From Oligella ureolytica DSM 18253 (GTDB lineage: Bacteria; Pseudomonadota; Gammaproteobacteria; Burkholderiales; Burkholderiaceae_B), in assembly GCF_000373745.1 (NCBI RefSeq), contig NZ_KB892302.1, forward strand, positions 40,569 through 104,568: a stretch of DNA of 64,000 bases. The letters are read 5' to 3'. Shown piece by piece: positions 41,753-51,618 of the stretch. Within the stretch, counting starts at the first letter, position 1. Each line of letters begins with the position of its first letter. The position numbers and the translations under genes are program-made. Under the pieces are notes generated by a model that had not been told where the DNA came from, searched no databases, and was given only the letters and a program-made list of their open reading frames with translations.

Positions 41753-42694
41753 ATGACTAAATTATCCGGGATTTTATCATTTTGTATCACCTTAACTGTG
41801 TCCATAGAGGTGATGGCCTTTGAATTAACGCATAGTGAGGGCATTATCAAGCTTGATGATACGCCTCAAACAATCGTCACTTATGATCTGGCGGTGCTTG
41901 ATAGCTTAGATTACCTAGGTATTCACGTTTCTGCTATACCGGCCATTCAAGACCGCCCGGCCTTTGAAAAGTACACAGATATTAAGCGGGCAGGTTCTTT
42001 GTTTGAACCTGATTATCAAGTTCTTAATGAAATAAAACCGGACATTATTTTTGTGGCTCGTCGAACTGCTTCTAAACAAGCGGAGCTGTCTAAAGTTGCG
42101 CCGGTTGCTTATTATGCTATTAATAGCACCCGGTTTTTAGAAAGTTTTAAAAGTAATAACTTACAGCTTGCCAAGGCCTTTGGCAAAGAAGCAGAAGCTC
42201 AAGCTAAGTTAGCTATGATCGATGCAGATATCAAAAAGCTACACGAAATCAATCATGATAAGACCGGTGCCTTTCTGATGGTGCTGGGTAATGGTCGTGT
42301 TGCTCCTCACGCTGTGGGAGATCTCTTTGGCTTTACTTATGAGCTATTGGGTTTGGCACCCGTCTTAGAAGCGCGTGATCCTAATACACTGCGCCAACCT
42401 CGCCCTGAGCCCCGTAGTCCGGAAGCTAAAGCTGCTGCTGAAGTACGAGCAAAGCAAGTATCTGAAATTACCAAAGAAAATCCGGACTGGCTAGTGGTGT
42501 TCGATCATCGGCAACTGACAAGTAATGAATTAACTGCAGACACGAAGCTTAAAGAGCATCCGGATTTGGGTCAGCTTGATGCAGTCAAAAATAACCGGAT
42601 TTTTTATGTCGATCCTGCTGAGTGGTATTTAATTACCGGTGGTCTAAATAATCTCCATACTGTCGTGAAGAAAGCGACAGAAATGATGAAGTAA
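41753..42694 (+). CDS. Periplasmic siderophore-binding protein (FatB/YclQ-like)
   Basis: The 313-residue protein has a signal peptide ending near VMA at residue 22 (no lipobox), then a type III periplasmic-binding fold: TIVTYDLAVLDSLDYLGI, a second lobe with TGAFLMVLGNGRVAPHAVGD and a C-terminal VKKATEMM. It resembles catecholate/ferric-siderophore binding proteins of ABC importers. No permease or ATPase is adjacent, so it must work with a transporter encoded elsewhere. A 12-bp-stem terminator follows. Confidence 0.8.
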   Translation: MTKLSGILSFCITLTVSIEVMAFELTHSEGIIKLDDTPQTIVTYDLAVLDSLDYLGIHVSAIPAIQDRPAFEKYTDIKRAGSLFEPDYQVLNEIKPDIIFVARRTASKQAELSKVAPVAYYAINSTRFLESFKSNNLQLAKAFGKEAEAQAKLAMIDADIKKLHEINHDKTGAFLMVLGNGRVAPHAVGDLFGFTYELLGLAPVLEARDPNTLRQPRPEPRSPEAKAAAEVRAKQVSEITKENPDWLVVFDHRQLTSNELTADTKLKEHPDLGQLDAVKNNRIFYVDPAEWYLITGGLNNLHTVVKKATEMMK

Positions 42695-42714
42695 TCCTAT
42701 TAGTTCTTTTATTT

Positions 42715-42745
42715 AAAGCGATCTCATTTTTGAGAACGCTTTTTT
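42715..42745 (+). terminator. Rho-independent terminator
   Basis: AAAGCGATCTCA pairs with TGAGAACGCTTT (12 bp, one mismatch) around a TTTT loop, followed by T residues. It ends the transcript of the siderophore-binding protein gene. Confidence 0.88.
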
Positions 42746-42878
42746 AATAAAGAAGAGCGAGTGGGATTTGAAAAATACGATATTATTTTAAGCGTAGAAC
42801 TTGATTTTGTTTCATGTGTTAGGTTTTCATCTTAAAATGGTCAGTTAACTATTTTCTCAATTTGTGGATAGAGCTTGA

Positions 42879-44816
42879 ATGTTAGATTTTATTCGTAGGC
42901 ACCAAAAATGGATGCTGGTAATCGTCATCCTATTTATCGTACCTTCTTTTGTGTTTTTAGGGGTATTTGATTATCAAAGCATGTTATCTAATGATCCTCC
43001 TTTGGCCAAAGTTAAGGAGCAAAAAGTTACGCGAGATCAATTTAATATGGAGTGGCGCGATCGCTTGAACCAATTACGGGCTCAAAGCGGCAATCAATTT
43101 GATATTAGCCAAGTGGATATACCGGAAAATCGTCGTGCTTTTCTTAATCAGATGATTAATAGCCGTGTTATACACGAAGAAGTTTTATCTGAAAATTATT
43201 CAGCGACTGACCAAATGGTGACCTTGGCGATCGCCTCTGATCCCCAATTCCATGATGAAGGTCGTTTCAGTGTTGAGAAATACAGCCAGTTCTTGCAGCG
43301 TGTGGGTATTGATGCTGCTATGTATGAAAGCAGTGTGCGTTATAGTTTAGCTTTGGAGCAAGTGGCTGAACCAGCTAAGCGTGCCCTAACATTACCTAAG
43401 CAAATCGAAGGTGCGGTTTTATCTGCACTTTTAGAAGAGCGTACTGTGCGTCTAAGATTGTTTGAGGCGTCAAGTTATTTTGCTGAAAATGAGCCTAGTG
43501 AAGAGGAAGCTAAAGCTTGGTATGACGCTAATAAAGAGAGTTTGGAAGTGCCCAGTCATGTTAAGGCGGAGTATGTGATTCTTAATGAAGAGGCTGCGGT
43601 TCGAGCAGTACCTATACCGACAGATACTGAGCTACAGCAATATTATGAGTCTAATAAGTCTCGCTACACAAAGATCGAACGACGTTCGATTAATCATATT
43701 CAATTAAATCTTCCTGCAAATGCATCTGCGGAAGAATTGGCAGAGCTTGAACAAAAAGCAGAGGACATAAAGCAACAAGCGGCAGCTAATCCCGCACAGT
43801 TTGCTGAATTAGCCAGTCAATATTCTGATGACATTGGCTCTAAGCAATTAGGTGGCTCATTAGGCGTTATTAGCAAGGGTGATATTCCTGAATTTGACGA
43901 TGTGGCATTTACACCGGCTGAACTCGGTGTTTATGGTCCGGTACAAATCGGTAATGCATTGCATATTGTTCAGGTTGACCATATTGATGCCGGTGAGGTT
44001 AAGGCGTTTGATGAAGTGCGAGAAGAACTAATTAATGAGGTACGACTGCAGGTTGCGTCTGATCGTTTCGCTGATTTATCGAGTGAGTTAGTACGTTTAG
44101 CAAATGATGCAGGCCAACGTCTTGAAGATATTTCTTCGGCGCTAGATTTACCCATTCAAACGGTAGAGGGTGTTACTCAGTCAGGCGTGTTGCATAGCTC
44201 TCAGTCCGCCAATGGTGCTGCTGTTTTTACAGCTCATCCACAATTAAGAGAGGCTTTATTTACTAAAGAAGCGATTGAAGAAGGCAGCACATCAGGTGTA
44301 ATCGAGCTTTCACCGACTGAATTAGTTGTGGTTAAAGTGGCAGAGCATACGCCGGCCTATATTCCTGAATTCAGCGAGGTAGAAGCGGATGCCGTGGCTG
44401 CTGTTCGTACAGAAAAAAGTTTAGCTCAAGCCAAAACAACGGCAGAAGAAGTTGAAGCTGGTTTAGTATCAGGTGAAATTACAGGATTAACCGATTTTGA
44501 AGAAGCGATAACGGTTAGTCGTTTAATGGGCAATTTGCCACAAAGCCTATTAGATGCCATTATGGCTGCGCCAGTTGATACGTTGCCGAGTTACACTTCT
44601 TTCTGGATGCCACAAGGCTATGTGGTTGCCCGCATTGAGTCAGTGAGTGAGCCGGAAGATGGGGTTAAACAAGGCCTAAAGGCACAAATTGAAGAGTTGC
44701 TTCTCACTGGTCCTAAGGTGGAAATAGAAAGAGAGCTTCTTAATTCTTTAAGAGCTAATACTGATGTTACGATTTATGATGAAAGTGAGCGAGTCATCAA
44801 CGATACCGGCATGTAG
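42879..44816 (+). CDS. ppiD: Periplasmic folding chaperone PpiD (SurA-N / parvulin)
   Basis: PpiD is an inner-membrane-anchored chaperone at the Sec translocon that receives emerging periplasmic and outer-membrane proteins. The 645-residue protein has a transmembrane helix at about 12-31 (MLVIVILFIVPSFVFLGVF), a SurA-type N-domain (VTRDQFNMEWRDRLNQL), one parvulin domain (FAELASQYSDDIGSKQLGGS) and a long C-terminal region. Its known partner YfgM is encoded upstream in the window. Confidence 0.93.
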   Translation: MLDFIRRHQKWMLVIVILFIVPSFVFLGVFDYQSMLSNDPPLAKVKEQKVTRDQFNMEWRDRLNQLRAQSGNQFDISQVDIPENRRAFLNQMINSRVIHEEVLSENYSATDQMVTLAIASDPQFHDEGRFSVEKYSQFLQRVGIDAAMYESSVRYSLALEQVAEPAKRALTLPKQIEGAVLSALLEERTVRLRLFEASSYFAENEPSEEEAKAWYDANKESLEVPSHVKAEYVILNEEAAVRAVPIPTDTELQQYYESNKSRYTKIERRSINHIQLNLPANASAEELAELEQKAEDIKQQAAANPAQFAELASQYSDDIGSKQLGGSLGVISKGDIPEFDDVAFTPAELGVYGPVQIGNALHIVQVDHIDAGEVKAFDEVREELINEVRLQVASDRFADLSSELVRLANDAGQRLEDISSALDLPIQTVEGVTQSGVLHSSQSANGAAVFTAHPQLREALFTKEAIEEGSTSGVIELSPTELVVVKVAEHTPAYIPEFSEVEADAVAAVRTEKSLAQAKTTAEEVEAGLVSGEITGLTDFEEAITVSRLMGNLPQSLLDAIMAAPVDTLPSYTSFWMPQGYVVARIESVSEPEDGVKQGLKAQIEELLLTGPKVEIERELLNSLRANTDVTIYDESERVINDTGM

Positions 44817-44839
44817 GACCAGTTAACTTCAGCTATTTC

Positions 44840-44878
44840 AAAGGGATTGAGCACGATTAAAAGCTCAATCCCTTTTTT
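44840..44878 (+). terminator. Rho-independent terminator after ppiD
   Basis: A perfect 13-bp stem (AAAGGGATTGAGC with GCTCAATCCCTTT) has a 10-base loop and continues into TTTTTT. It faces the end of spoT on the other strand and can act on both. Confidence 0.93.
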
Positions 44879-44956
44879 GTTAGAGGATTATGATGGCTTA
44901 GAGTTAGGAGCGTTAGATGTTAGTGTTGTCAGGCGCTCACAAAGCCTACGTCGCTA

Positions 44957-47266
44957 TTATTGATTTTTAATTCGAGTAATACGGCGTATTGCGCGGATAG
45001 TACGGATACTACGGAATACTTTTGCCAGGTGGTCACGGTCTTCAACCTGAATGGTTGCTTGAACCTTGGAGATATTCATGCCACCATCTTTGGTTGTGAT
45101 ATTGATAATATTAGAATCAGCTTCAGCAATTTTAATCATCAGAGCACCGAGTGCGCCTTTTTCATTGTCTAAAGTGATTTCAATACGTGTTGAGAGATGC
45201 TTAGAAGGATCCTCATCCCATGCCACTTTGACCCAACGCTCAGGTTCTTTGTCTTTTAGTCTGAGTGCCGTAGGGCAATCGTTGGTGTGTACTACGATAC
45301 CATAGCCGGGCCGTAGGACAGCAACAATTTGATCGCCCGGGATAGGTGTACAGCAAGTCGCTAATTGAACTGATTGACCTTCTTTTCCTTGAATTAAAAT
45401 CGTCGAACGGTAGGCTGTTGACATCTCATCTAAAACAGCGGCAGTAGTGGCCAATAGGGGATTGTCAATTAGGAAACGACGAGCAACGACTTGAGCCAAA
45501 CGAGTTCCCAGTCCAATATCTAAAAATACCTCATCAATATTTTTTGCACCGGCACTGATTGCTAATTTGTACCAGATAGGATTTTCATCGTCGGGGACTT
45601 GAATGCCGAGCGCAGCCATTGCTTGATGCAGTAGCTTCTCACCAAACTTAATGGAGTCATTGGAGTTTGATCTGCGCAAGTAGTTGCGAATCTCAGAACG
45701 TGCTCGGCCGGTACGAACGAATTCCATCCATGATGTTTTTGGTGAGGCATTTTCATCGGTAATGACTTTAACCGTTTGCCCACTGTGTAGTGGAGTATTA
45801 ATTGCCACTTCTTCGCCGTTAACTTCGGCGGAAACGATATGGTTACCAATATCCGTATGGATGGCGTAGGCGAAGTCTACTGGCGTGGCACCGCGTGGTA
45901 ATGACACAATTTTGCCCCGAGGGGTTAGAACAAAAACGGCATCAGGGAAGAGGTCAACTTTGACGTAGTCCAAGAACTCTGCGGAGTCATGCGTCTGGCT
46001 TTGTATATCCAATAAGGACTGTAGCCAACGATGAGTTTGCTGCTGAACCTCATTGAGATCAGCGCCTTTAGACTTGTAAATCCAATGCGATACAAGACCT
46101 TTTTCTGCCATGTTGTGCATATCGCGTGTGCGTATTTGGAACTCAACCGCACTGCCATGAGGGCCAACGAGTGTGGTGTGTAAAGACTGATAGCCATTAA
46201 TTTTGGGGATGGCCACATAGTCTTTGAATTTGCCGGGTACCGGACGATAGAGCTGATGCAATACGCCAAGTGTCAAATAGCACTCGGGCAATGTATTGAC
46301 AATCACCCTAAAACCATGGAGGTCTAACACCTCCGCAAAGGTCTTTTTTTGCTCAACCATTTTGCGGTGGATGCTGTAAAGCGACTTCTCACGGCCACTA
46401 ATCTCTGCTTCGATTCCTTGAGCTGTCAGAGTAGAAATAACATTGTCGAGAATCTTGGTAAGCACCTCACGACGATTGCCTTTGGCTGCTTTAGTGGCTT
46501 TTTGTAAAACGCGGTAGCGGAAAGGGTGGGCCGCAGATAGGCATAGATCATGAAATTCACGAACCAGTGTATTTAATCCCAATCGATCGGCAATGGGAGC
46601 ATAAATTTCTAAGGTTTCACGCGCTACGCGTCTACCCTTGTCAGGGGTTACGCCCCCTAAAGTGCGCATATTATGAAGCCGATCAGCGAGTTTCACCAAA
46701 ATAACGCGAACATCTTTAGACATTGCTAGAAGCATTTTGCGAAAGCTCTCAGCTTGCTGCTCGGCTTTGGATGTAAACTGGAGCTTATCTAGCTTGGTTA
46801 AACCATCGACTAGCTCAGCCACATCCGTATTAAATAGATCCTCAATTTCTTGCTTACTGACATCCTGATCCTCAATCGTATCGTGGAGGAGTGCCGCAAG
46901 TAAGGCATTAACATCAAGCTTCCATTCGGCACAGATTTCACAGACTGCTACCGGATGAGTAATATATGGCAGGCCACTATCGCGCATCTGGCCCGCATGC
47001 GCTTCATCAGCAAATTGATAACCACGTATGACAGCATCAATATCTTCGTCTGAAAGATATAGGCTGATTTTTTGCAGTAAATTATCAAGAATGCCGACTT
47101 TATGAGGATCTTCTTCGTTTTTTTTGTTTTGCTCAGAGGGGTGCAGCAGTAGATAGTTTTGTGCAGCTACCGGAAGACTCTTGTTTCTAGGCGAGTTTTT
47201 ATCACGACGTGATAAGGAACCTCGTTTAAAGCGATTTAAAAAGTCTGATGCACCTTTTTTACTCAT
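44957..47266 (-). CDS. spoT: Bifunctional (p)ppGpp synthetase/hydrolase SpoT
   Basis: SpoT controls the alarmone (p)ppGpp. The 769-residue protein has an HD hydrolase domain with intact His104 (YITHPV) and His128-Asp129 (LLHDTIED), a synthetase domain (GREKSLYSIHRKM, HGFRVIV, INGYQSLHT), TGS (VFVLTPRGKIVSLPRGATPVDF), helical and C-terminal ACT domains. The intact hydrolase and the gmk-rpoZ-spoT order favour SpoT over RelA. The start is the ATG at 47266; AAGGATA precedes it. The N-terminal extension before the HD domain is about 60 residues and basic. Confidence 0.95.
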   Translation of the reverse strand: MSKKGASDFLNRFKRGSLSRRDKNSPRNKSLPVAAQNYLLLHPSEQNKKNEEDPHKVGILDNLLQKISLYLSDEDIDAVIRGYQFADEAHAGQMRDSGLPYITHPVAVCEICAEWKLDVNALLAALLHDTIEDQDVSKQEIEDLFNTDVAELVDGLTKLDKLQFTSKAEQQAESFRKMLLAMSKDVRVILVKLADRLHNMRTLGGVTPDKGRRVARETLEIYAPIADRLGLNTLVREFHDLCLSAAHPFRYRVLQKATKAAKGNRREVLTKILDNVISTLTAQGIEAEISGREKSLYSIHRKMVEQKKTFAEVLDLHGFRVIVNTLPECYLTLGVLHQLYRPVPGKFKDYVAIPKINGYQSLHTTLVGPHGSAVEFQIRTRDMHNMAEKGLVSHWIYKSKGADLNEVQQQTHRWLQSLLDIQSQTHDSAEFLDYVKVDLFPDAVFVLTPRGKIVSLPRGATPVDFAYAIHTDIGNHIVSAEVNGEEVAINTPLHSGQTVKVITDENASPKTSWMEFVRTGRARSEIRNYLRRSNSNDSIKFGEKLLHQAMAALGIQVPDDENPIWYKLAISAGAKNIDEVFLDIGLGTRLAQVVARRFLIDNPLLATTAAVLDEMSTAYRSTILIQGKEGQSVQLATCCTPIPGDQIVAVLRPGYGIVVHTNDCPTALRLKDKEPERWVKVAWDEDPSKHLSTRIEITLDNEKGALGALMIKIAEADSNIINITTKDGGMNISKVQATIQVEDRDHLAKVFRSIRTIRAIRRITRIKNQ

Positions 47267-47307
47267 AAGCAAAATATCCTTTTAAGGGGTGAAAAGCTTG
47301 TCTTTAA

Positions 47308-47514
47308 TTAGACAGGTACTTTGCGAAGCATCTCTAAACCGGTTTTTTCTTCAGCGATTTCACGTAAGGCGATAACTGTGGGTTTATCGCGATTAATGTC
47401 AACACGAGGCTCATGGCCCTGAGCAATTTCACGTGCGCGATAAGTAGCGGCTAGGGTTAAGTCAAAACGATTTTCGATGTGTTCTAAACAATCTTCAACG
47501 GTAATACGAGCCAT
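47308..47514 (-). CDS. rpoZ: RNA polymerase omega subunit
   Basis: Omega aids assembly of the beta' subunit and forms one ppGpp-binding site on RNA polymerase. The 68-residue protein matches the betaproteobacterial length: [31 protein letters not shown] with [12 protein letters not shown] motifs (residue runs here are separate motifs). It lies between gmk and spoT, linking the ppGpp target with the enzyme that makes it. Confidence 0.97.
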   Translation of the reverse strand: MARITVEDCLEHIENRFDLTLAATYRAREIAQGHEPRVDINRDKPTVIALREIAEEKTGLEMLRKVPV

Positions 47515-47572
47515 ATAATTATAATTCTCACTAAAATAAGGTTAAAAAGCTATGGGTATTTGAGCTAATAGA

Positions 47573-48202
47573 TTAAGCCTTTAAAATACCGTAGTTATGG
47601 AATAGTTTTTCATGTCTTTTTGCTTGACATGCGAAGCGTAGTCGCGAAACGGCAACGATTTGCTGTAACTGCTGCAAGGCGACACTAAAGTCATCATTTA
47701 TAATAACATATTCGCACTCATCGGCATGCTGGATTTCTTCCCCAGCCGCACGTATGCGACGTTCAATAACTTCTGCGCTATCTTGACCGCGTTTTTGTAA
47801 GCGATCTTTGAGGATTTCGATGGAGGGAGGCAAAATAAAAATATCCACCACCTCTGGAAACTGTTCACGTACTTGAGTAGCTCCTTGCCAGTCAATTTCC
47901 AACAGAATATCCTGACCGTTATTTACACGCTCTTGGACATAGGCCTTTGGGGTGCCATAGTAATTGTCGTGTACTTTCGCCCATTCAAGCAATTCATTGT
48001 TGTTTTTAAGCTTTTCAAACTCTTTGGTTGTCAAAAAGCTGTAATGAACATTATTAGTTTCTCCGGGACGAGGGGCTCTAGTGGTGCAAGAAATAGATAG
48101 GCCGATATTGCTATCTTCGCTGAGCAGGGCATTAACTAAACTCGACTTGCCGGCGCCACTGGGAGCCACAACCATAAATACATTGCCTGGATAATTTTTC
48201 AT
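47573..48202 (-). CDS. gmk: Guanylate kinase
   Basis: Gmk phosphorylates GMP to GDP. The 209-residue protein has the P-loop APSGAGKSS near residues 13-21, the GMP-binding [14 protein letters not shown] stretch ([17 protein letters not shown]) and [13 protein letters not shown]. First gene of gmk-rpoZ-spoT, which links guanine nucleotide synthesis with (p)ppGpp control. Divergent from ung. Confidence 0.97.
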   Translation of the reverse strand: MKNYPGNVFMVVAPSGAGKSSLVNALLSEDSNIGLSISCTTRAPRPGETNNVHYSFLTTKEFEKLKNNNELLEWAKVHDNYYGTPKAYVQERVNNGQDILLEIDWQGATQVREQFPEVVDIFILPPSIEILKDRLQKRGQDSAEVIERRIRAAGEEIQHADECEYVIINDDFSVALQQLQQIVAVSRLRFACQAKRHEKLFHNYGILKA

Positions 48203-48274
48203 GAGATGGGTCTTACAATCAATTAAAATATTTCAAAGTGTACATATTTTAAACTAGATGGATGGGAGCTGCAG

Positions 48275-48934
48275 GTGCAAACTTGGCAACAGTTAATTGA
48301 AACTGAACAAAGCAAAGCATATTTTAAAGACTTATTGAGTCGAGTGGACACTAAAAGAGCAGAAGATGCCGTTATTTATCCATCGGCAGACAATGTTTTT
48401 AAAGCATTTGATCTTACTCCGCTAGATAAGGTGAAGGTGGTTATTTTAGGCCAAGATCCTTACCACGGCCCTCATCAAGCTCACGGTTTAGCCTTTTCAG
48501 TTAATGAAGGCATCGCTTTTCCTCCATCGTTACAAAATATCTTTAAAGAGCTTGAGACTGATATCGAAGATTTTCAGATTCCAATGCATGGTGACTTAAC
48601 GTCTTGGGCTGAGCAGGGTGTGTTTTTATTAAATACCGTTTTGACCGTACAAAAAGGCCTGGCTAACTCACATGCAGATTGGGGTTGGGAGCAGTTTACT
48701 GATGAAGTGATTGCGACGCTTAACAATCAACGTGAGCATATCGTTTTTATGCTGTGGGGTGCTCATGCGCAAAAAAAAGGTCGTATGATTAATAAAGATA
48801 AACAGTTGATTTTGACGGCACCGCACCCATCACCATTGTCTGCTTATCGAGGTTTCTTTGGTTGTGCACATTTCTCTAAAGCCAATCATTACCTTATAGG
48901 AAAGGGTTATGCGCCCATTAATTGGCGCCTCTAA
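48275..48934 (+). CDS. ung: Uracil-DNA glycosylase (family 1)
   Basis: Ung removes uracil from DNA to start base excision repair. The 219-residue protein has the catalytic water-activating motif [18 protein letters not shown] (Asp61), LLNTVLTV and the DNA-intercalating [13 protein letters not shown] loop. GTG start at 48275 with GGAG upstream (GGGAGCTGCAG). Confidence 0.97.
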   Translation: MQTWQQLIETEQSKAYFKDLLSRVDTKRAEDAVIYPSADNVFKAFDLTPLDKVKVVILGQDPYHGPHQAHGLAFSVNEGIAFPPSLQNIFKELETDIEDFQIPMHGDLTSWAEQGVFLLNTVLTVQKGLANSHADWGWEQFTDEVIATLNNQREHIVFMLWGAHAQKKGRMINKDKQLILTAPHPSPLSAYRGFFGCAHFSKANHYLIGKGYAPINWRL

Positions 48935-49058
48935 AATCCTCTGAAAAATACGCTGTCAAGCGCCTTGCAGCTAGATATCCATAGTTAGTTCTGTTGATTG
49001 TTGTTTATGCTGCTCTATTGCAAACTGGAATACCTAATTTCAATTGCAGGAGCAGACA

Positions 49059-49406
49059 ATGTCTCTACACACCGATTCCCCGGTAGTCAATTCAACTACT
49101 TCACGCGCCAGTGCGGTAAAAATTAACGATAGCACTCCTAAAAAAAGTCTTTGGCGTCAGAGCGGACAGGCAATGACTGAGTACATTATTATCGTCGCTT
49201 TAGTTTCCGTTGCAGCCATTGCTGTCTACCAACTTTTTGGCCAAGTCGTTCGATCTCAAACGGCGGCGATGGCTAAGGAGCTCTCTGGTGAAGACGGTAC
49301 TGCCCAATCACAAATGGCACAAAGTGCCGCACAATCAGCGGAAGCTCAAACGGCTTCTAAATCATTAAAATCCTATACCGGCAATGCGGATGCAGCTGGT
49401 GGTTAA
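49059..49406 (+). CDS. Flp-like pilin / Tad pilus subunit
   Basis: This 115-residue protein is the first gene of the Tad operon. A hydrophilic leader of about 36 residues ends SGQAMTEY, followed by a hydrophobic helix (IIIVALVSVAAIAVYQLFG). A Gly before a helix carrying Glu at +5 is the class IV/Flp pilin processing pattern. The Gln/Ala/Ser-rich tail is longer than in classic Flp pilins. It is probably the main pilin, since no other Flp candidate is present, but a TadE-type pseudopilin is possible. The start is the ATG at 49059, after GCAGGAG. Confidence 0.75.
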   Translation: MSLHTDSPVVNSTTSRASAVKINDSTPKKSLWRQSGQAMTEYIIIVALVSVAAIAVYQLFGQVVRSQTAAMAKELSGEDGTAQSQMAQSAAQSAEAQTASKSLKSYTGNADAAGG

Positions 49407-49428
49407 TCTGTGCATTGAGCGGACTGTA

Positions 49429-50853
49429 ATGATGATTAATGTGAGCTTCCGGTCTTTGCGTTTTTGTCAGTTAAAGCAGCGAAAGTTGAAGAATCAAAGT
49501 GGTCAGGTGCTGATTCTTGGTCTTGCGATGATGATGGCTTTAGTCGTGATTTTACTTAGTTTATTTAATCAAGGGCGTCTTTTAAATGCTAAGGCTAAGC
49601 AAAATCATACGGTTGATGCAGCTGCCTATTCAGGTGCTTTAATACAGGCACGTGCGCTGAATATGCAGTCATACATTAATTTGGCCCAAGTAGGCCATCA
49701 GGTGGCGATGGCTCATTTAGTGACGTTAGCGTCTTGGGCTAAGTTTTCAGCGACTGAATCGCGTCAGTTCTCTCGCGCTAATCCACCGGCTTATTTAATC
49801 GGTATGATGTTTGGTGCCGATCATCAGCGTGCTTATGCTGCATCACGCCGTGCCGCCTCACTTTTATCCATTGCAGAGCGGGGTAATGAGCTTGAACAGC
49901 GCTATGCTCGTCATGATGAAATCGTTAATGATGTGCTTTTAGAGGTTGCTTATGCAATTCAGGATAGCTTTGAAGAAACACGAGATGCAGCAATTCATGA
50001 GGTCATTAAAGCAAATTATCCGCATCATCAGATAGTTCATTCAGCTGATGCGGATGCTAATTTGTTTACGCAGGCTGAAGGTCAAGTGCAATGGCGCCTA
50101 CGGGAGTCAAATGCTGAAGGCATGATGACGGCATATAAGCCGGAGGGTAATTATCGTTCACTCTTAAGCTCTGTAACCGGCGTCTATGATTTTTTAAGTC
50201 CTCGTCAGCAAATCACTCGAAACTCATGGTCGGTCAGTGCTCGCTGCCCTCATCTTCGACATGAGTTAAGACGTCAGGGCACGACCATTCTCAATCAGCA
50301 GGGCAATTGGCAGTCAATTGATACGCAGTCCTTTCATGCCTTACGCTCTAATCGATGGATAGGCTGTTATTACCGCGAATATGCCATGGGCTGGGGGTGG
50401 GTTTCGGGGCGTTTCAATAGCATTCCGGATGGTATGCAGTATAGCGATAATCCGCCGGATGATTTTTCTAATCAAGATTTTTGGCGTTGGGTGCAATCAG
50501 CTACTCAATGGGATTTGTTAGGCGGTTTGCAAAACCCCCTGGCCAATTCACGAGCCATTATGCAGCGAGTGCAGTGGAGCGGCGGTGGGCTTGTGCCTTA
50601 TATCGATATTAATCAAGAAGGTCGTGAGTCATTGTCTTTTCAGTTGTTCTTGAGGGGGCCTGAAGTAGAGGGCGAGTTGATGACGGTTAGTGCCAAGGCC
50701 GAGAGCTTTTTTGAGCGTTATAAGGCCCGAAGCGATACACGTCATGAAAAAGCGAATTTATGGCATCCCTATTGGTTAGCACGTCTAGTTCAGTCTACGC
50801 ATAATACAAGTGACGTTGCTGCGGATAGTGCCTTGTCGGTTTTTGAGGATTAA
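49429..50853 (+). CDS. TadG-like pilus assembly membrane protein
   Basis: The 474-residue protein has one N-terminal transmembrane segment preceded by NQSGQVLILGLAMMM and followed by a large exported domain rich in Gln, Arg and Trp. It fits the Putative Flp pilus-assembly TadE/G-like group. It shares the SGQ motif with its two neighbours but lacks the Glu at +5 needed for normal pseudopilin processing. Start chosen at the ATG at 49429; in-frame upstream ATGs overlap the pilin gene and lie behind no ribosome binding site. Confidence 0.75.
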   Translation: MMINVSFRSLRFCQLKQRKLKNQSGQVLILGLAMMMALVVILLSLFNQGRLLNAKAKQNHTVDAAAYSGALIQARALNMQSYINLAQVGHQVAMAHLVTLASWAKFSATESRQFSRANPPAYLIGMMFGADHQRAYAASRRAASLLSIAERGNELEQRYARHDEIVNDVLLEVAYAIQDSFEETRDAAIHEVIKANYPHHQIVHSADADANLFTQAEGQVQWRLRESNAEGMMTAYKPEGNYRSLLSSVTGVYDFLSPRQQITRNSWSVSARCPHLRHELRRQGTTILNQQGNWQSIDTQSFHALRSNRWIGCYYREYAMGWGWVSGRFNSIPDGMQYSDNPPDDFSNQDFWRWVQSATQWDLLGGLQNPLANSRAIMQRVQWSGGGLVPYIDINQEGRESLSFQLFLRGPEVEGELMTVSAKAESFFERYKARSDTRHEKANLWHPYWLARLVQSTHNTSDVAADSALSVFED

Positions 50854-50856
50854 GTC

Positions 50857-51618
50857 ATGAAGCGTAAAGGTTATGGATTAAAAGAGCAGAGTGGGCAATC
50901 GGTAGTAGAAGCGTTGGTACTCTTCTTGGTGCTAATCATGATGTTTATGGCGATTCCATGGTTAGGCAGACTGTCAGACATTGGCTTGCAACAAGCTAAT
51001 GCCAGTCGCTATGCGGCTTTTCAGTTAACCCGTCATCACGAAGGTATTGATGAAAATGACCTTAAGCATCGCTACTTTTTAGATGAAGACCATCAGTGGA
51101 AAGACAGGGCAAATAATGATCTGATCACCAGCGATTCAATTTACCTATCACTGAACCGCGAGCAAAAGCTCGGATCACATATGCAAGCTGGCGGTGAGGG
51201 CAGTCATCAGCAAACGCTCAGACGTGAGTGGGAAATTGAAGATAAAGGCATAGCGACTATAGCTGTTCATACAAGGCCTCAATACACCCAAGTAGACGAT
51301 AAAACCGATAGTGCGATGAGCGTGGGCTTATCGTATCTTGAACAACAAGTACTTAATATTCATCGACACACTTCAATTTTAACCGATGCGGCACATAGTG
51401 CTTCGGATTTGAGCGCGCATCAACGCAGTGGCTCAAGTGATTTGGCTTGGCGTGAGGCGACTGAAGGCTCTTATGAGAGTGGCAAAAAAGTAGCCGAGAT
51501 TGCCGTCTCTGTTGATGCGGCATGGGAGCGACCTAATCCAGTCTTTGACTGGTTAAGTCCATGGGAAGGGCAGTTACCAGGACATCACTTGGAAGTAAAG
51601 AAGGGGGATTCTCAATGA
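50857..51618 (+). CDS. TadE-like pseudopilin
   Basis: The 253-residue protein begins MKRKGYGLKEQSGQSVVEAL, then a hydrophobic helix (LVLFLVLIMMFMAIPWLG). The Gly-Gln-x3-Glu pattern fits prepilin-peptidase processing. The mature domain is polar and mainly periplasmic. It lies three bases after the TadG-like gene, and its stop overlaps the next start. TadE-like minor pilins help pilus assembly. Confidence 0.75.
   Translation: MKRKGYGLKEQSGQSVVEALVLFLVLIMMFMAIPWLGRLSDIGLQQANASRYAAFQLTRHHEGIDENDLKHRYFLDEDHQWKDRANNDLITSDSIYLSLNREQKLGSHMQAGGEGSHQQTLRREWEIEDKGIATIAVHTRPQYTQVDDKTDSAMSVGLSYLEQQVLNIHRHTSILTDAAHSASDLSAHQRSGSSDLAWREATEGSYESGKKVAEIAVSVDAAWERPNPVFDWLSPWEGQLPGHHLEVKKGDSQ

Noticed and set aside
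44918..44971. 17-codon frame starting MLVLSGAHK after a GGAG-like site
   Set aside because: Too short and overlaps the end of spoT; the purine run is probably chance.
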